The notes: generated by a model from the sequence alone, not told the origin. A stretch of 64,000 nucleotides of DNA from Manis javanica (GCF_040802235.1 NC_133167.1:97822001-97886000); one strand, 5' to 3'; positions 37,135 to 46,832 are shown, numbered from the stretch's first letter. Numbers and translations are program-made.

Positions 37135-37200
37135 AAATAAAATAAAAAAATAAAAATAAAAATAAATAAAAAATAAAAAATAAATAAAATAAAATAAAAT
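37135..37200 (+). repeat. L1 A-rich tail made of (TAAA)n/(TAAAA)n
   Basis: About 65 bases of A with regularly spaced T, the 3' tail of the L1. The structured TAAA pattern suggests a simple-repeat expansion after insertion. Confidence 0.92.
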
Positions 37201-37213
37201 AAAGTGAACTACA
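37201..37213. repeat. L1 target-site duplication, right copy
   Basis: AAAGTGAACTACA; see the left copy at 36270-36282. Confidence 0.8.
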
Positions 37214-38099
37214 TACTGAGCTGCTTCTCGCCATTTAAAGAACATATTTAGATCACTTAGGCAAACCATCCTGAGACAGAATATGTTGACTGCGGGTGTA
37301 CAGTTTCCTCAAACAATCACTCTAATCAGTCTTTTACCTCCAGTGAGACTGGCTGATGGCTTTTAACTTGGGCCCCAACACTGAGACTCAATAGAGACAG
37401 AAATGCAGAAATGTCCTGGAACTTTCATGGACTTTAATTTTTTCAACAAAGTTTATGAGCCTCCTGAGACCTTTATAAAAAAAGGATATTCACTTCCCCA
37501 TACCATCCAACTCTGTATACGATCATCTGAAACAAATTTGACTAAGTTTATTTAACAATGGGCTGCCTAAACCAAACTCTGCCTTACTTTTTTTTTTTTT
37601 TTTTTTTTGGTTTCCACGTACATTTGCTAAATCTGTGTAATTTGGTATTTTGTTTCTCCAGAACGCACTGCCAATCTTGTGTTACCAGCAGCTGGGGGCC
37701 AACTGGCACACACAGACAGGGAACACCACAGGGGAACTGTGGGAAGCCCAACACAGGACCTCAGAAGGAACAGCTCAGCCACACCCTTGCTGAAGTGCTT
37801 GCCTTTTCCCAAGGTGGTTCTGAGAAAAGTGAGGAGAGGTCACAGCCTGTTTCCAAATCTAACACAGGGCTCATCATGGAAGCAAGGTGTGTTTGAGATC
37901 ATCTCTATGAACTTCCTCTGTCACTGCTTCCAGGCTTTGGAAAACACTTTCAGTTTTCGGTTCTGTCTTATCTTAGGGGTTATATTCTGAAAAAACATAG
38001 CATAAGCTGAACTGATAGGAGTCAAATCTAAGTTTTTCATAGAAATAGTGTAAGAGGGAATTATACCTATCTTAATAAGAACTACCGCATTTACTTGTT
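37214..38099. other. Unassigned sequence with a 21-nt T run
   Basis: T run at 37588-37608. Sequence to its right could be a minus-strand retrocopy ending in a poly(A), but I recognise no parent gene and find no matching target-site duplication. Overlapping frames (37558-37896, 37679-37990 plus; 37627-37812 minus) have no recognised domain. Confidence 0.45.
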
Positions 38100-38195
38100 A
38101 CTCCCTCACATCCTTCATTCTTTCCATAAGAGATACTGAGTATCTATTGGGTGCAAGACATAGACTACAGTGGGAAACAAGAAGCTGAGTATCTT
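38100..38195 (-). mobile_element. L2 3'-end fragment (antisense)
   Basis: Reverse-complement L2 tail: 'ACTGAGTATCTATTGGGTGC', 'AAGACATAGACTACAGTGGG', 'AAACAAGAAGCTGAG'. Confidence 0.5.
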
Positions 38196-38489
38196 ATTTT
38201 ATGTCATGTACATCTTTAAATAATGCGTATAAATTACACCAACTTAGTCATTAGCAATAATTATATTAAATTAGCAGTGCATTTAAGTATATAATTAAAG
38301 TTTTTTAAATCTTCATCAGTAGTAACTTATTTTGATGATAATGATTAAGAACATTAAAAGAAGACTTCCAAACACTAGCCTGACTTAATCCTCAAAATGT
38401 GTTTATTGAATTGAATGATGGCTATGGGATTCAGAAGGACTTATTTGGAGAGATTTAAAAGGGAAACATCATTTATGATTTCCCTGACT
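38196..38489. other. Unassigned AT-rich sequence
   Basis: Nothing recognised. Confidence 0.5.
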
Positions 38490-39010
38490 AGGGAGTATTA
38501 TTTTATTGTAGAAAAACTGGAAAATTCCAGAAAACATGAAAAGAAATAAAAATCATGCATAATTCTATTGTTCAAAGATAGCTAACACCATTAACATTTT
38601 GATATATTTCTTCTGGCCTTTGTGAATGTGTGTGCATACACAAATATTGTTTTAATTATATGTATTTATATGAAACAAATCCTGTCTATACTGACTTTCA
38701 AATTGTTTTTAAAATTTAAATATCACAAGCATTGCCCTTGGTTAAAAAAAGTTTTATAAATATGATTTTTAATGGACTGCAGAATATCATATTGTATGGA
38801 TATGCATAAACTGGACATTAAGGCCATTAAAAAATTTTAAGTACCATAAATAACTTTTGATTAAGTACCTTCATATATAAACCTTTGTGTATGTCTTTGA
38901 TCATTTCTGGGGTAAATTTCTAGAAGATTAACTGGAGTTCCTGAGTCAAAAGGGATGATTATTTTTTAAGGCTCCTAATTTCCCTCCACTTTATTTCAAT
39001 TAACAATGGA
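38490..39010 (-). mobile_element. Ancient L1M/HAL1-like fragment (antisense)
   Basis: Order of phrases: 'TAACACCATTAACATTTTGA', 'TATATTTCTTCTGGCCTTTG', 'CATTGCCCTTGGTTAAAAAA', 'CTGCAGAATATCATATTGTA', 'GGGGTAAATTTCTAGAAGAT' and 'GAGTCAAAAGGGATGATTA'. These follow the antisense L1M pattern up to the segment coding for the ORF2 end. Very diverged, no frame left. Confidence 0.65.
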
Positions 39011-39308
39011 GGAGAATAATTGTGTCTACATATTTTTTAAGGGAGGATCTCAAATTTTAAAGTCATTGTTTTTGGGTAATATTTAAGCAGAAACTGTGTT
39101 CCAATTTTGGAAATGTCAATAGATGTGGTATGAGAGAATGAATCTTAAAATATTTTTCAGTTAAACTTACATGTGTTATTCATTTTGTTTGTTATAGCAC
39201 ATAGCTACACAAATAATCAAACCAGCTAAGTCACCGAGTCATAGAAACTGGCTTTGAAAAGCTTAAAGATTATGTAGGACAATCTTCTACCCAAGTGGGG
39301 CTCTCTCT
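39011..39308. other. Unassigned AT-rich sequence
   Basis: Nothing recognised. Confidence 0.5.
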
Positions 39309-39321
39309 TGTGATATTTCTT
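39309..39321. repeat. L1 target-site duplication, left copy
   Basis: TGTGATATTTCTT, matching TGTAATATTTCTT at 39469-39481 in 12 of 13 bases. Confidence 0.75.
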
Positions 39322-39468
39322 TTTTAAATTATTTATTTACTTATTTATTATTTTTATTTTGGTATCATTAATCTACAATACATGAGGAACGTTATCTTTA
39401 CTAGACCCCCCCATCACCAAGACCCCATCACAGTCACTGTCCATCAGTGTAGTAAGATTCTGTAGTCC
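39322..39468 (-). mobile_element. Very short younger L1 3' end (antisense)
   Basis: Only 147 bp: T-rich tail (39322-39358), then 'TTGGTATCATTAATCTACAA' and the conserved end of the younger L1 3' UTR ('CAGTCACTGTCCATCAGTGT', 'AGTAAGATTC'). It is the reverse complement of the end of the 36.3-kb copy and has its own target-site duplication, so it is an independent, severely 5'-truncated insertion. Confidence 0.9.
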
Positions 39469-39481
39469 TGTAATATTTCTT
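39469..39481. repeat. L1 target-site duplication, right copy
   Basis: TGTAATATTTCTT; see the left copy at 39309-39321. Confidence 0.75.
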
Positions 39482-40044
39482 ACAGACGGGTATTAGATCT
39501 CTGCTTGAACACTTCCAGAGACTAGTTGCTCACAATGTCACTATGTAATCCTCAAATGTAGTCTTCGTTCATATAGATCAGGCTTGTGTGTGTTTGCCCA
39601 CTTATGGGTCCTTGGAGGGGATCTAAACAGACTTCACAGCCAATGCACCAGGATGTTTGTTTACATTTCCCATAAGTTATGTGTGGTACATATTATCTTC
39701 ATTCCATATTTTAAACTTTACAATGAACTAGGGACAATACTGAAAGAACCCAGCAAAATAATGGAGTAGATATAGGTCGGTTTCAAGTTACCTAATTATG
39801 GTGTTTTACATGACTGTGTTGGATTCTGGCGGTGCCTCTACCTCCTAGAATGATGAATTTGTTCTGAAGGAGAATGTCGTGTTTGATCATATGCATTACC
39901 TGCAATATAATACTGTAATATGGACCCTGGGGACTGTGTCATGGAAAGTTTCCTGGTATGTAGAATTCTTGGAAGAAACTGTATATTTGTGAGATTGGGA
40001 AACATGATGACATCTTGTTTATTGTGTTATTTCATGTTACCATG
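39482..40044. other. Unassigned sequence
   Basis: A 61-codon chance frame (39584-39769) only. Confidence 0.5.
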
Positions 40045-40430
40045 ATAATAGTAAGAACACTTATATTGTAATTTTTACTTAGAAATTATGGCACAAATGT
40101 TATTATTAAATGTTATTTGAATTCCCAAATAATCCTGTGAGGTAAGTAAGATAGTTATGCTCTTGTTATTATTATTATTATTGAGTATAATTTTTACTTA
40201 GAAATTATGGCACAAATGTTGTTATTAAATGTTATTTGAATTCCCAAATAACCCTGTGAGGTAAGTAAGATAGTAATGCTATTGTTATTATTATTATTAT
40301 TGAGTGTAATTGCATTTTTTCCATTTTATGGACAAAGTAGTCCAAAAGTCACACAGCTAGTTAACTTGAACTGAAATCAGTACTGAAATTCAAGAATAAA
40401 ACTTCTAATTTTACATCTTGTGCTCTACTC
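40045..40430 (-). mobile_element. MIR SINE (antisense) with internal tandem duplication
   Basis: Reverse-complement MIR: 'ATAATAGTAAGAACACTTAT' start, 'CCTGTGAGGTAAGTAAGATA', 'CCATTTTATGGACAAAGTAG', 'AAGTCACACAGCTAGTTAAC' and a 'TTGTGCTCTACTC' end. The part up to the TTA repeat occurs twice. Confidence 0.7.
40069..40306. repeat. 119-bp tandem duplication
   Basis: Unit 1 is 40069-40187, unit 2 is 40188-40306, in register without indels. I count about four mismatches in the unit (roughly 96-97% identity by eye). Each unit ends in a (TTA)n run of similar length, so the TTA tract was copied too and may have seeded unequal exchange or replication slippage. Confidence 0.93.
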
Positions 40431-41399
40431 ACACCTTAAGTTAACATAGTACCTTAGAAGGTCCATTGCTTCTTAATGCTTGTTGACCTTACTCTGAAGT
40501 AAGCACCTAAGAGTCCTCTATGGGTTTTAGGATTTATTTAATCCAAGGATTGCATTCAAACTGCTCTGTGGAATTGGGGCAGGTAGAGTATTTTTTTTTT
40601 TAGAAAAGAAGTCTGCATTTGTACCATGTCCACATGGCCAAAACCGTTTCTTTCCAGGTTTGTATAATTTTATCAGTAGGGAGAATAAAGGTCAAAACCT
40701 TTCTGTTGGATTTGACTGCCTGTCACACGTATCAGGGAAAGTCCTGTGACTGGCAAGTGTCTCGTTTATGCTGATACTGGGCATTTCTGCTGTTATGGAA
40801 GAAATAGTGGGTCAAGTTGGAGAGGCCAGTGATGACTCTGTTATGTCTAATTCATATTTATTTATATACATGTGGTGTACATTTAAAAACATCCAGGGGG
40901 AAGAAAGAAGCAATACAGACTCCTTGAGGCAGGTATGGCTTTTAGCTCCTTGAATAATGCTGGTTGTGAAGATAAAGGCCACGTTAGAAGTGAAGTATCA
41001 AGATTTTCATTAGTCCATAATTCAGAATTTTATTTCAACCTAACTCTTCATTCTGGCACCCTAGGGTGTAGTAAAACAGAGTTCTAATCAAAACAGCATA
41101 ATGAAATATAATCTAAAAAGGGAAATGGGTTTATAGGTTAGCTTTCAAAACAGACAGGTGTTTTGTTATTTTAAGAATAAAATTCTCTAACTGACAAGTT
41201 TCTTTTGTAGTTGAATATGCTCTGTCAGATGCATTTTTTTCAGACCTTCAAGAAGTCCCATAGTAAGGCACTTACAGGTCACATAAGCAGAATGAAAATG
41301 GGGCTCAAAAATCTTTCAAGCTAGCAGTAAGGTAGGGAATATTCACTATTTTAGGCATCAATATACATTGTTTTCTATGTGGATGAACTGATTTAACTC
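40431..41399. other. Unassigned sequence
   Basis: No gene or repeat recognised. Confidence 0.5.
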
Positions 41400-41475
41400 A
41401 ATTAATTTGTTTATTCATATAATCAGTGAATTTTATTGGGAGCTGACCATGTGCCAAGAACTTCATTGGATCTTA
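41400..41475 (-). mobile_element. L2 3'-end fragment (antisense)
   Basis: Reverse-complement L2/MIR tail: 'TTATTCATATAATCAGTGAA', 'TTTTATTGGGAGCTGACCAT', 'GTGCCAAGAACTTCATTGG'. Confidence 0.5.
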
Positions 41476-42477
41476 CCTAGTCATTTACTGCCACAAGTGG
41501 AAGAGTTAGAAAATGAAAGAGTAACTGTGAACTGAAACAGAAATGCATTGAGCTATTTATTTGTGCAATACCACATTCTCAGGCCATTGCCTCCTGGACG
41601 GTTTTTCAGCTAGATTTTAGTTGTGGTGATTTAAGTCCTTAATTTAAGAATTATAAAGAAATTAGAGCTTTAGATCTTATATTTCTCAATCCTTTTCATG
41701 TTTCTGTTAGCTTTTGAAGGCAAAGGATTATCAGCAGCTTTAGTCACCTTGTCAGTGGAAATTATCTATGGAACTGGCATTTTATTTGTAAAAAATTCTA
41801 TGGCACCAACATTTATAAGATACACAGCTTTTATAGATTAAAAATGCATTAAATGTAGACAATTTTTTAAACTGACGAAAGCATATGTTTATGCAAATTT
41901 ATTTTGTATCCTGAAGTCTGATTCTACACATTTGTCATATTCAGAATCTAAGGTTTATCTTGAATCATTCTTAGTGTCTGCAGTGATGCATAACATTGTG
42001 ATGACATATGGCTTCCTATAACCCACACTCCTGCTCCGCACCTCCTTGGCTCTAGGAGAGCTACTGGCCGCAACACCTCGGAGTCACATCGAAGCGTACT
42101 ATGTCTAAGTTTGTTTCATGTTTTACTTTTTGATTAATGAATCTCTGAAAAGTAAACAACTTGACAGGTAGATGTTGGGAGCCTAAAAGGACAATCCTTC
42201 ATGGATTTACAATGACCTTCCCTAGCTCTGAAAATTCTGCACTCCATTCCAAGAAATCTGACTACATTTACACATGTGTACACAACAACGATCTTAACAC
42301 TAGTTCCAACAGTACCTTGCAGCTGGCAAATTTCTTTTGACATAGACAGCAGAATTAATCTTTAGTTTAGAAATATTAAAAAATGAAAAACATATAATCT
42401 CAGAATGGAGGAAATAGAGCAATAAAAACATGTTGTGGCCATGTTGCTTCTTAGGAACATGACTGTCTGGGCAAAGA
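41476..42477. other. Unassigned sequence
   Basis: Two minus-strand frames near 42134-42509 have no recognised domain. Confidence 0.5.
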
Positions 42478-42505
42478 AGCTGATAAACAGACTTGTTTAT
42501 CAGCT
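42478..42505. repeat. Perfect 11-bp inverted repeat with 6-nt loop
   Basis: AGCTGATAAAC, loop AGACTT, then GTTTATCAGCT. The arms pair over 11 bp without mismatch and each contains a GATA core. Confidence 0.9.
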
Positions 42506-42522
42506 GCATGATGTCTGATAAG
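42478..42522. promoter_or_regulatory. Candidate GATA/E-box regulatory cluster
   Basis: Three GATA motifs lie within 45 bp: TGATAA (42481-42486), TTATCA (42498-42503 region, opposite strand) and CTGATAAG near 42515-42522. A CAGCTG E-box (42501-42506) is followed after 10 bases by GATAAG, close to the E-box-N9-GATA spacing known for TAL1/GATA1 complexes. Function is inferred from motifs only; single GATA words are common by chance. Confidence 0.3.
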
Positions 42523-42551
42523 CTTTCAGCTACATTTGACCCCTCTGAGGC

Positions 42552-42574
42552 TGTGTGTGTGTGTGTGTGTGTGT
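42552..42574. repeat. (TG)n microsatellite
   Basis: About 11 uninterrupted TG units, starting about 30 bases from the GATA cluster. Confidence 0.95.
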
Positions 42575-43049
42575 TAATTGTTGACTATACCACAGGCCAA
42601 GAGTGATTATACTAATTTTATCAGTTGTTCACAAAAACACAGAAAGCAAATGTGGATCTAGCAAGAGCCATATTTTTAAAGAAATTAATATATTCTGTTA
42701 TTATCAATTTAAAAAAATAGCTCTGAAACAAAACCAAAACAAATTCTTTCTCTTACTAGAAAAACTCAACATGTACACTCAGAAGTTTAAAAATATACAA
42801 TGTTTGTTAAGTAAAAAGTATATTCAATTTTTTAAATATCAATGATAAACTTCAAATGTATGAAAAGAAAAGAAAGAAAACCAAAAGGTCTTATTTCTGA
42901 TACTTATATGAATACTTAGTGTGCCCATTAAACCAATGTAGATGGTTGTTCTCTTATAATGATTGACAATCATTGTCAAGGAAGAATTTACATATAAAGA
43001 CAATCCTTATCTTTTTCATTCCAAAGGTTACAGTCACAATGCAAAGAAC
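42575..43049. other. Unassigned AT-rich sequence
   Basis: Only a low-complexity frame (42603-42845). Nothing recognised. Confidence 0.5.
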
Positions 43050-43850
43050 TATTTTCCCGATTTTGAGAGCAAATTACTGATATGATTGATGCTCTACCAC
43101 TTCTGAATACTTACTGTGTTTCCTATAAATAAGAGCATTTTCCTCCATATCCTCAGTATGACCATCAAGATCAGAAAATTAACATCGGCATGTTATTAAC
43201 ACATAATCTGCAGATACTATTCATGCTTGCTAATTGTCCCAATAATATTATTCTTATAGCAAAAGCATCCAGTTCACAATCTCATGCTATATTTAGTTGT
43301 CATGTCTTTTGTGTCTCCTTCAGTCTGGAAAAGATCCTCATTCTTTCCCTGACCTTCATCATCATGACACTCTTCAAGATTTACAGGCCAGTTATTTTGT
43401 AGAATGTCCATCAGTTTGGATTTGTCTGATGTTTCCCCATGATTCCATTCAAGATAATGAGACTTTGGCAGAAATACCAGATAAGCAGCACTTGTTCTCA
43501 TTATATCATGTCAGGTGGTGCACAATTTCAATTTGTTCCATCACTGATCATGTTTAGTTTGCTCACTTGATTAACACAGTATCTATCAGTTTTCTCCACT
43601 AAAGTTACTCACTTTTCCTTTGTCACTAACAAGCACTTTGTGGGCAGCACTTTGAGTCCATAAAAATATTGCATTCCTAATCTAACTTCAATTAATTCAT
43701 ATACTTATTTAGTATCAGTCTGGATGTGTGGTTTTCTACTTTTCCCAATGGATTATAATCTGTTACTATCATTTATTTGATGTTCCTTTTGTTTTTCTGG
43801 TACTTGCTAGAGAGAGAGCCCCTTTGTGTTGGCATTCTGTCTTTTGATGC
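43050..43850 (-). mobile_element. L1ME-like 3' UTR (antisense)
   Basis: Same family as the 25.4-kb block and in the same orientation: 'AATACTTACTGTGTTTCCTA', 'TAGTTGTCATGTCTTTTGTG', 'TTACAGGCCAGTTATTTTGT', 'AGAATGTCCATCAGTTTGGA', 'TTTGTCTGATGTTTCCCCAT' and 'AAGTTACTCACTTTTCCTTT'. These phrases are closer to the family consensus than those at 25.4 kb. Frames on both strands here (43190-43557) are accidental. Confidence 0.88.
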
Positions 43851-44139
43851 ATCTGTGTGTGGATGTTCTTGTTACCCCACTTAAGATCTGACCTGCATCA
43901 GGTTTCCCTCCTGCCCCACCTCCTGGATGCCCTCCTTCCCTTGCTCAGCCTCTGGCACCCTGTTCTGGGCCATTTCAAGTTGCATCATCACCCCATTTGT
44001 CAGTGGCATAGACTGTTTTTCTTGCACCTAATGGCTTTTGGACTGAATTGTTCAGGAAGGGAAGAGGAAGATGAACTTTTGTTCTCAATGTTTTCCTTCA
44101 ATGCATATTCTAGATCTTCATTAATTTGCTCAAAAATGT
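43851..44139. other. Unassigned sequence
   Basis: A 96-codon plus-strand frame (43857-44147) rich in L/P/H has no recognised domain. Possibly diverged L1ME continuation. Confidence 0.45.
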
Positions 44140-44710
44140 TTTTTTGAGCACCAGTGTTTTGCTGGTCACTACCTTGCTCTAGTAGATATAAAGATGATTC
44201 ACACAGCTGTCCCCTTCGGGAGGACAAAATCTAGCAGGAAAGCTAAAACATGAGTACAGCCACCTGAAATTAATGTGTTTTAATGTGAAATTAATGGTGC
44301 TCGCGTTCTAAGAGGAATGAGAAAGGAGATGTAAAAGACTCATTCTGCCCACAGTCGTGAGGAAGGCTTCAGAGAAGAGGCCACATCCAAGCTAGCAGAG
44401 GACATTCTGGGCTAAGGAATGGTATAGATGGAAGCATGGAGGCCTGGAAGTGTATGAAATTTTTGGGGACTAACAAATGGTCTAGTGTATTTGGGATCTG
44501 GAAGATAATGGAAGGAAATGAGACCATGAATATATATTAAGATAAAAGTAAGTAGAAGAAAAGTTGGGGCCTGTTCAGAAGGACTTTGAATGTCATGTTA
44601 AAGTTTAAACTTTGCATATTAGATGAGATTTGTGTTTTAGAAAGGTAACATTGGCAGCAGTGTGGAGAAGAAACTGAAATTACTTGAGAGACCAATTTAG
44701 GATATTGTGT
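44140..44710 (-). mobile_element. L2 fragment, long (antisense)
   Basis: Reverse-complement L2 3' region: 'GGAAGGCTTCAGAGAAGAGG', 'AAGCATGGAGGCCTGGAAGT', 'AGGACTTTGAATGTCATGTT', 'AAAGGTAACATTGGCAGCAG' and 'TGTGGAGAAGAAACTGAAAT'. At about 570 bp this is one of the longer L2 pieces in the window. Confidence 0.7.
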
Positions 44711-45489
44711 AATAATATTTCTTCCCAAATAAGCAAGAGGCCCAGGTATGGTCTACACGAAGGCCTTCAAAGACAGGGAAAAGGGAAATTCTATGTCTCT
44801 AGGTCTGAGGCAAAGACAGTGGTATGCTAGGAAACGAGCTCTCTAGAAAAAGTAAAAGTTCTGATTTGCAGCATTTGCAGAATTTCTGAGGTGTAAATAG
44901 ATATGCCCACCATGGCTACTTCCAAGCCACCCATATTTCATTACTGAACAGAGTTTAGAAGAGATTAGCATAATCTGCTTTCCCCAGCCACTGCAAACAG
45001 CTCTAGCACACTACTGAAATGGAAGAAATGGGTCAAAACTGTGATTTTTATGGATAAGATAAAACCTACTCTGCACCATGTCAAAGTAGCTGAGGCCTGA
45101 TGGCCTAGTTGGACCTGATCCAGGGAGGAGGAGGACAGAGGCCTGGTTCTGGTTGTCTGGAGAAGAGATGGCATGAATGGCAAGCGGTGCCCTTGAAGGA
45201 GGTTTTCCTGAGAATGAAAATCAGGAGCGGGCAATGTTGTTCTAGAAGTATTTTGAGCTGCTGTACTGATCAAAGGTAGAGCGACGGGAGGAAGCTGCTC
45301 CTGGGAGGAGTTGGTGACAGCAAGCCAAGCACTCAGAGCCTACCCTACTCCCTGGTATGCTGAGATATTGTTCCCTTGGGCCCTCAGAGTGATTTTCTTG
45401 AATGCTTACACTTTCTTCTCTGCCTTCTGGGACAAGGAAGAGCTACTGGTTTGAATTTGGGGTAAGAGAATAAAAACAGCAAATCATAA
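44711..45489. other. Unassigned sequence
   Basis: A 102-codon minus-strand frame (44965-45273) has no recognised domain. Confidence 0.5.
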
Positions 45490-45640
45490 TGGGTAAAACT
45501 GAGTCCCTATTACCTTACAAGACACTGTTCTAAATATACTACATATATTGACTCTTTGATCATCTCTCATTTTAGAGAGGAGGATATTCAAGCATAAAGA
45601 GATACAGTAATTTACCATGCCCTATAGTGTACCCACTCTG
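45490..45640 (-). mobile_element. MIR SINE relic (antisense)
   Basis: Reverse-complement MIR: 'ACACTGTTCTAAATATACTA', 'TCATTTTAGAGAGGAGGATA', 'AAGAGATACAGTAATTTACC'. Confidence 0.6.
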
Positions 45641-45709
45641 CTACACTGGGCAAAGGGAAAACTGAAGGATGACAAAATATTGGTTTCTCACAATAGTACC
45701 CACCTGTGT

Positions 45710-45780
45710 AAACTAGGTCAGTTTAAATTCTGGCATGTAATAAACACGCAATGAATGTTTTTGAATAAATGAATGAAAAC
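45710..45780 (+). mobile_element. L2 3'-end fragment
   Basis: Tail 'TCTGGCATGTAATAAACACG', then 'CAATGAATGTTTTTGAATAA', 'ATGAATGAAA'. Confidence 0.6.
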
Positions 45781-45914
45781 CTCTCTCACATCACTAATCC
45801 TTTTCAGATGAGTGTTTTTATAGTATTATGCTTCTCTCTTGCTTTTTGATTTTGGGTATTTCAAAATTAAGATGATCTTTGAGTAGTGCATTATACCTTC
45901 TTGGACAAGAATTT
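45781..45914. other. Unassigned sequence
   Basis: Short gap, nothing recognised. Confidence 0.4.
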
Positions 45915-45930
45915 AAGATAAACCAGGAGG
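45915..45930. repeat. L1 target-site duplication, left copy
   Basis: AAGATAAACCAGGAGG, matching AAGATATACCCGGAGG at 46817-46832 in 14 of 16 bases. Confidence 0.75.
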
Positions 45931-45954
45931 CCAAATCACTAATTATCAGGGAAA

Positions 45955-46310
45955 TGAAAATTAAAACCACAATGAGATATCACACACCAGTTAGGATGGC
46001 CAACATAGAAAAGACTAGGAACAACAAATGCTGGTGAGGTTGTGGGGAAAGGGGAACCCTCCTACACTGTTGGTGGGAATGTAAACTAGTGCAACCATTG
46101 TGGAAAGCAATATGGAGGTTCCTCAAAAAACTAAAAATAGAAATACATACCATTTGACCCAGGAATTTCACTACTAGGAATTTACCCTAAGAATGCAGGA
46201 TCCCAATTTCAAAAAGACATATGCACCCCTATGTTTATCGCAGCACTATTTACAATAACAAGAAATGAAAGCAACCTAAGTGTCCATCAGTAGATGAATG
46301 GATAAAGAAG
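45955..46310 (+). pseudogene. L1 ORF2p remnant, frameshifted
   Basis: DNA-level L1 ORF2: 'AAAACCACAATGAGATATCA', 'GGTGGGAATGTAAACTAGTG', 'GGAGGTTCCTCAAAAAACTA' and 'GAATTTACCCTAAGAATGCA'. Small indels (for example the CCTCACACC segment reduced to CACACC near 45983, and an extra ATAC near 46145) break the frame, so no long product remains. Confidence 0.8.
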
Positions 46311-46595
46311 GTGTGGTACATGTACACAATGGAATATTATTCAGCCATAAGAAGAAAACAAATCCTACCATTTGCAACAACATGGATGGAGCTAAAGGGT
46401 ATTATGCTCAGTGAAATTAGCCAGGTGGAGAAAGACAGGTACCAAATGATTTCACTCTCTGTGGAGCCTAAGAACAAAGCAAAAACTGAAGGAACAAAAC
46501 AGCATCAGACTCACAGAACCCAAGAATGGACTAACAGTTGCCAAAGGGAAAAGGACTGGGGAGGGTGCGGGGTAAGGGAGGGAGAAGGGGAATAA
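46311..46595 (+). pseudogene. L1 ORF2p C-terminus running into 3' UTR by frameshift
   Basis: MWYMYTMEYYSAIRRKQILP and TTWMELKGIMLSEISQVEK are the ORF2 C-terminus, and the tryptophan lost in the 36.3-kb copy is kept here. After MISL a small deletion near 46455 removes the normal LICGV-type end and stop, so the frame reads on about 40 codons into the 3' UTR. This explains its apparently novel C-terminal residues. Confidence 0.88.
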
Positions 46596-46816
46596 GGGGC
46601 ATTACGATTAGCACACATAATGTAGGCAGGGCACAGGGAAGGCAGTACAGCACAGAGAAGACAAGTAGTGACTCTATAGCAGTATCTTACTATGCTGATG
46701 GACAGTGACTGTAATGGGGTATGTGGTGGGGACTTGATAATGGGGGGAATCTAGTAACTACAATGTTGTCCATGTAGATTGTATATTAATGATACCGAAA
46801 TAATAATAATAATAAA

Positions 46817-46832
46817 AAGATATACCCGGAGG
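46817..46832. repeat. L1 target-site duplication, right copy
   Basis: AAGATATACCCGGAGG; see the left copy at 45915-45930. Confidence 0.75.

Larger units (their letters stand above)
36283..37200 (+). mobile_element. Younger L1 3' end, 5'-truncated, with target-site duplications
   Basis: About 0.92 kb: ORF2 C-terminus (36288-36806), 3' UTR with a G-rich part (36890-36990), a conserved end (37030-37135) that includes 'AGATTAATGATACCAAAATA', and a long A-rich tail of TAAA/TAAAA units (37135-37200). Flanking 13-bp duplications (12/13) define a target-primed insertion. 5' truncation is the usual L1 outcome, so this copy cannot move on its own. Confidence 0.93.
45931..46816 (+). mobile_element. Younger L1 3' end, 5'-truncated, with target-site duplications
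   Basis: About 0.89 kb, same family as the 36.3-kb copy. It starts further 5' in ORF2 ('CACTAATTATCAGGGAAATG'), then has the ORF2 C-terminus, the 3' UTR with its G-rich part (46555-46590), the conserved end ('ATGCTGATGGACAGTGACTG', 'ATTAATGATACCGAAATAAT') and a short TAA-type tail. Its frames are more damaged than those of the 36.3-kb copy. Confidence 0.92.
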
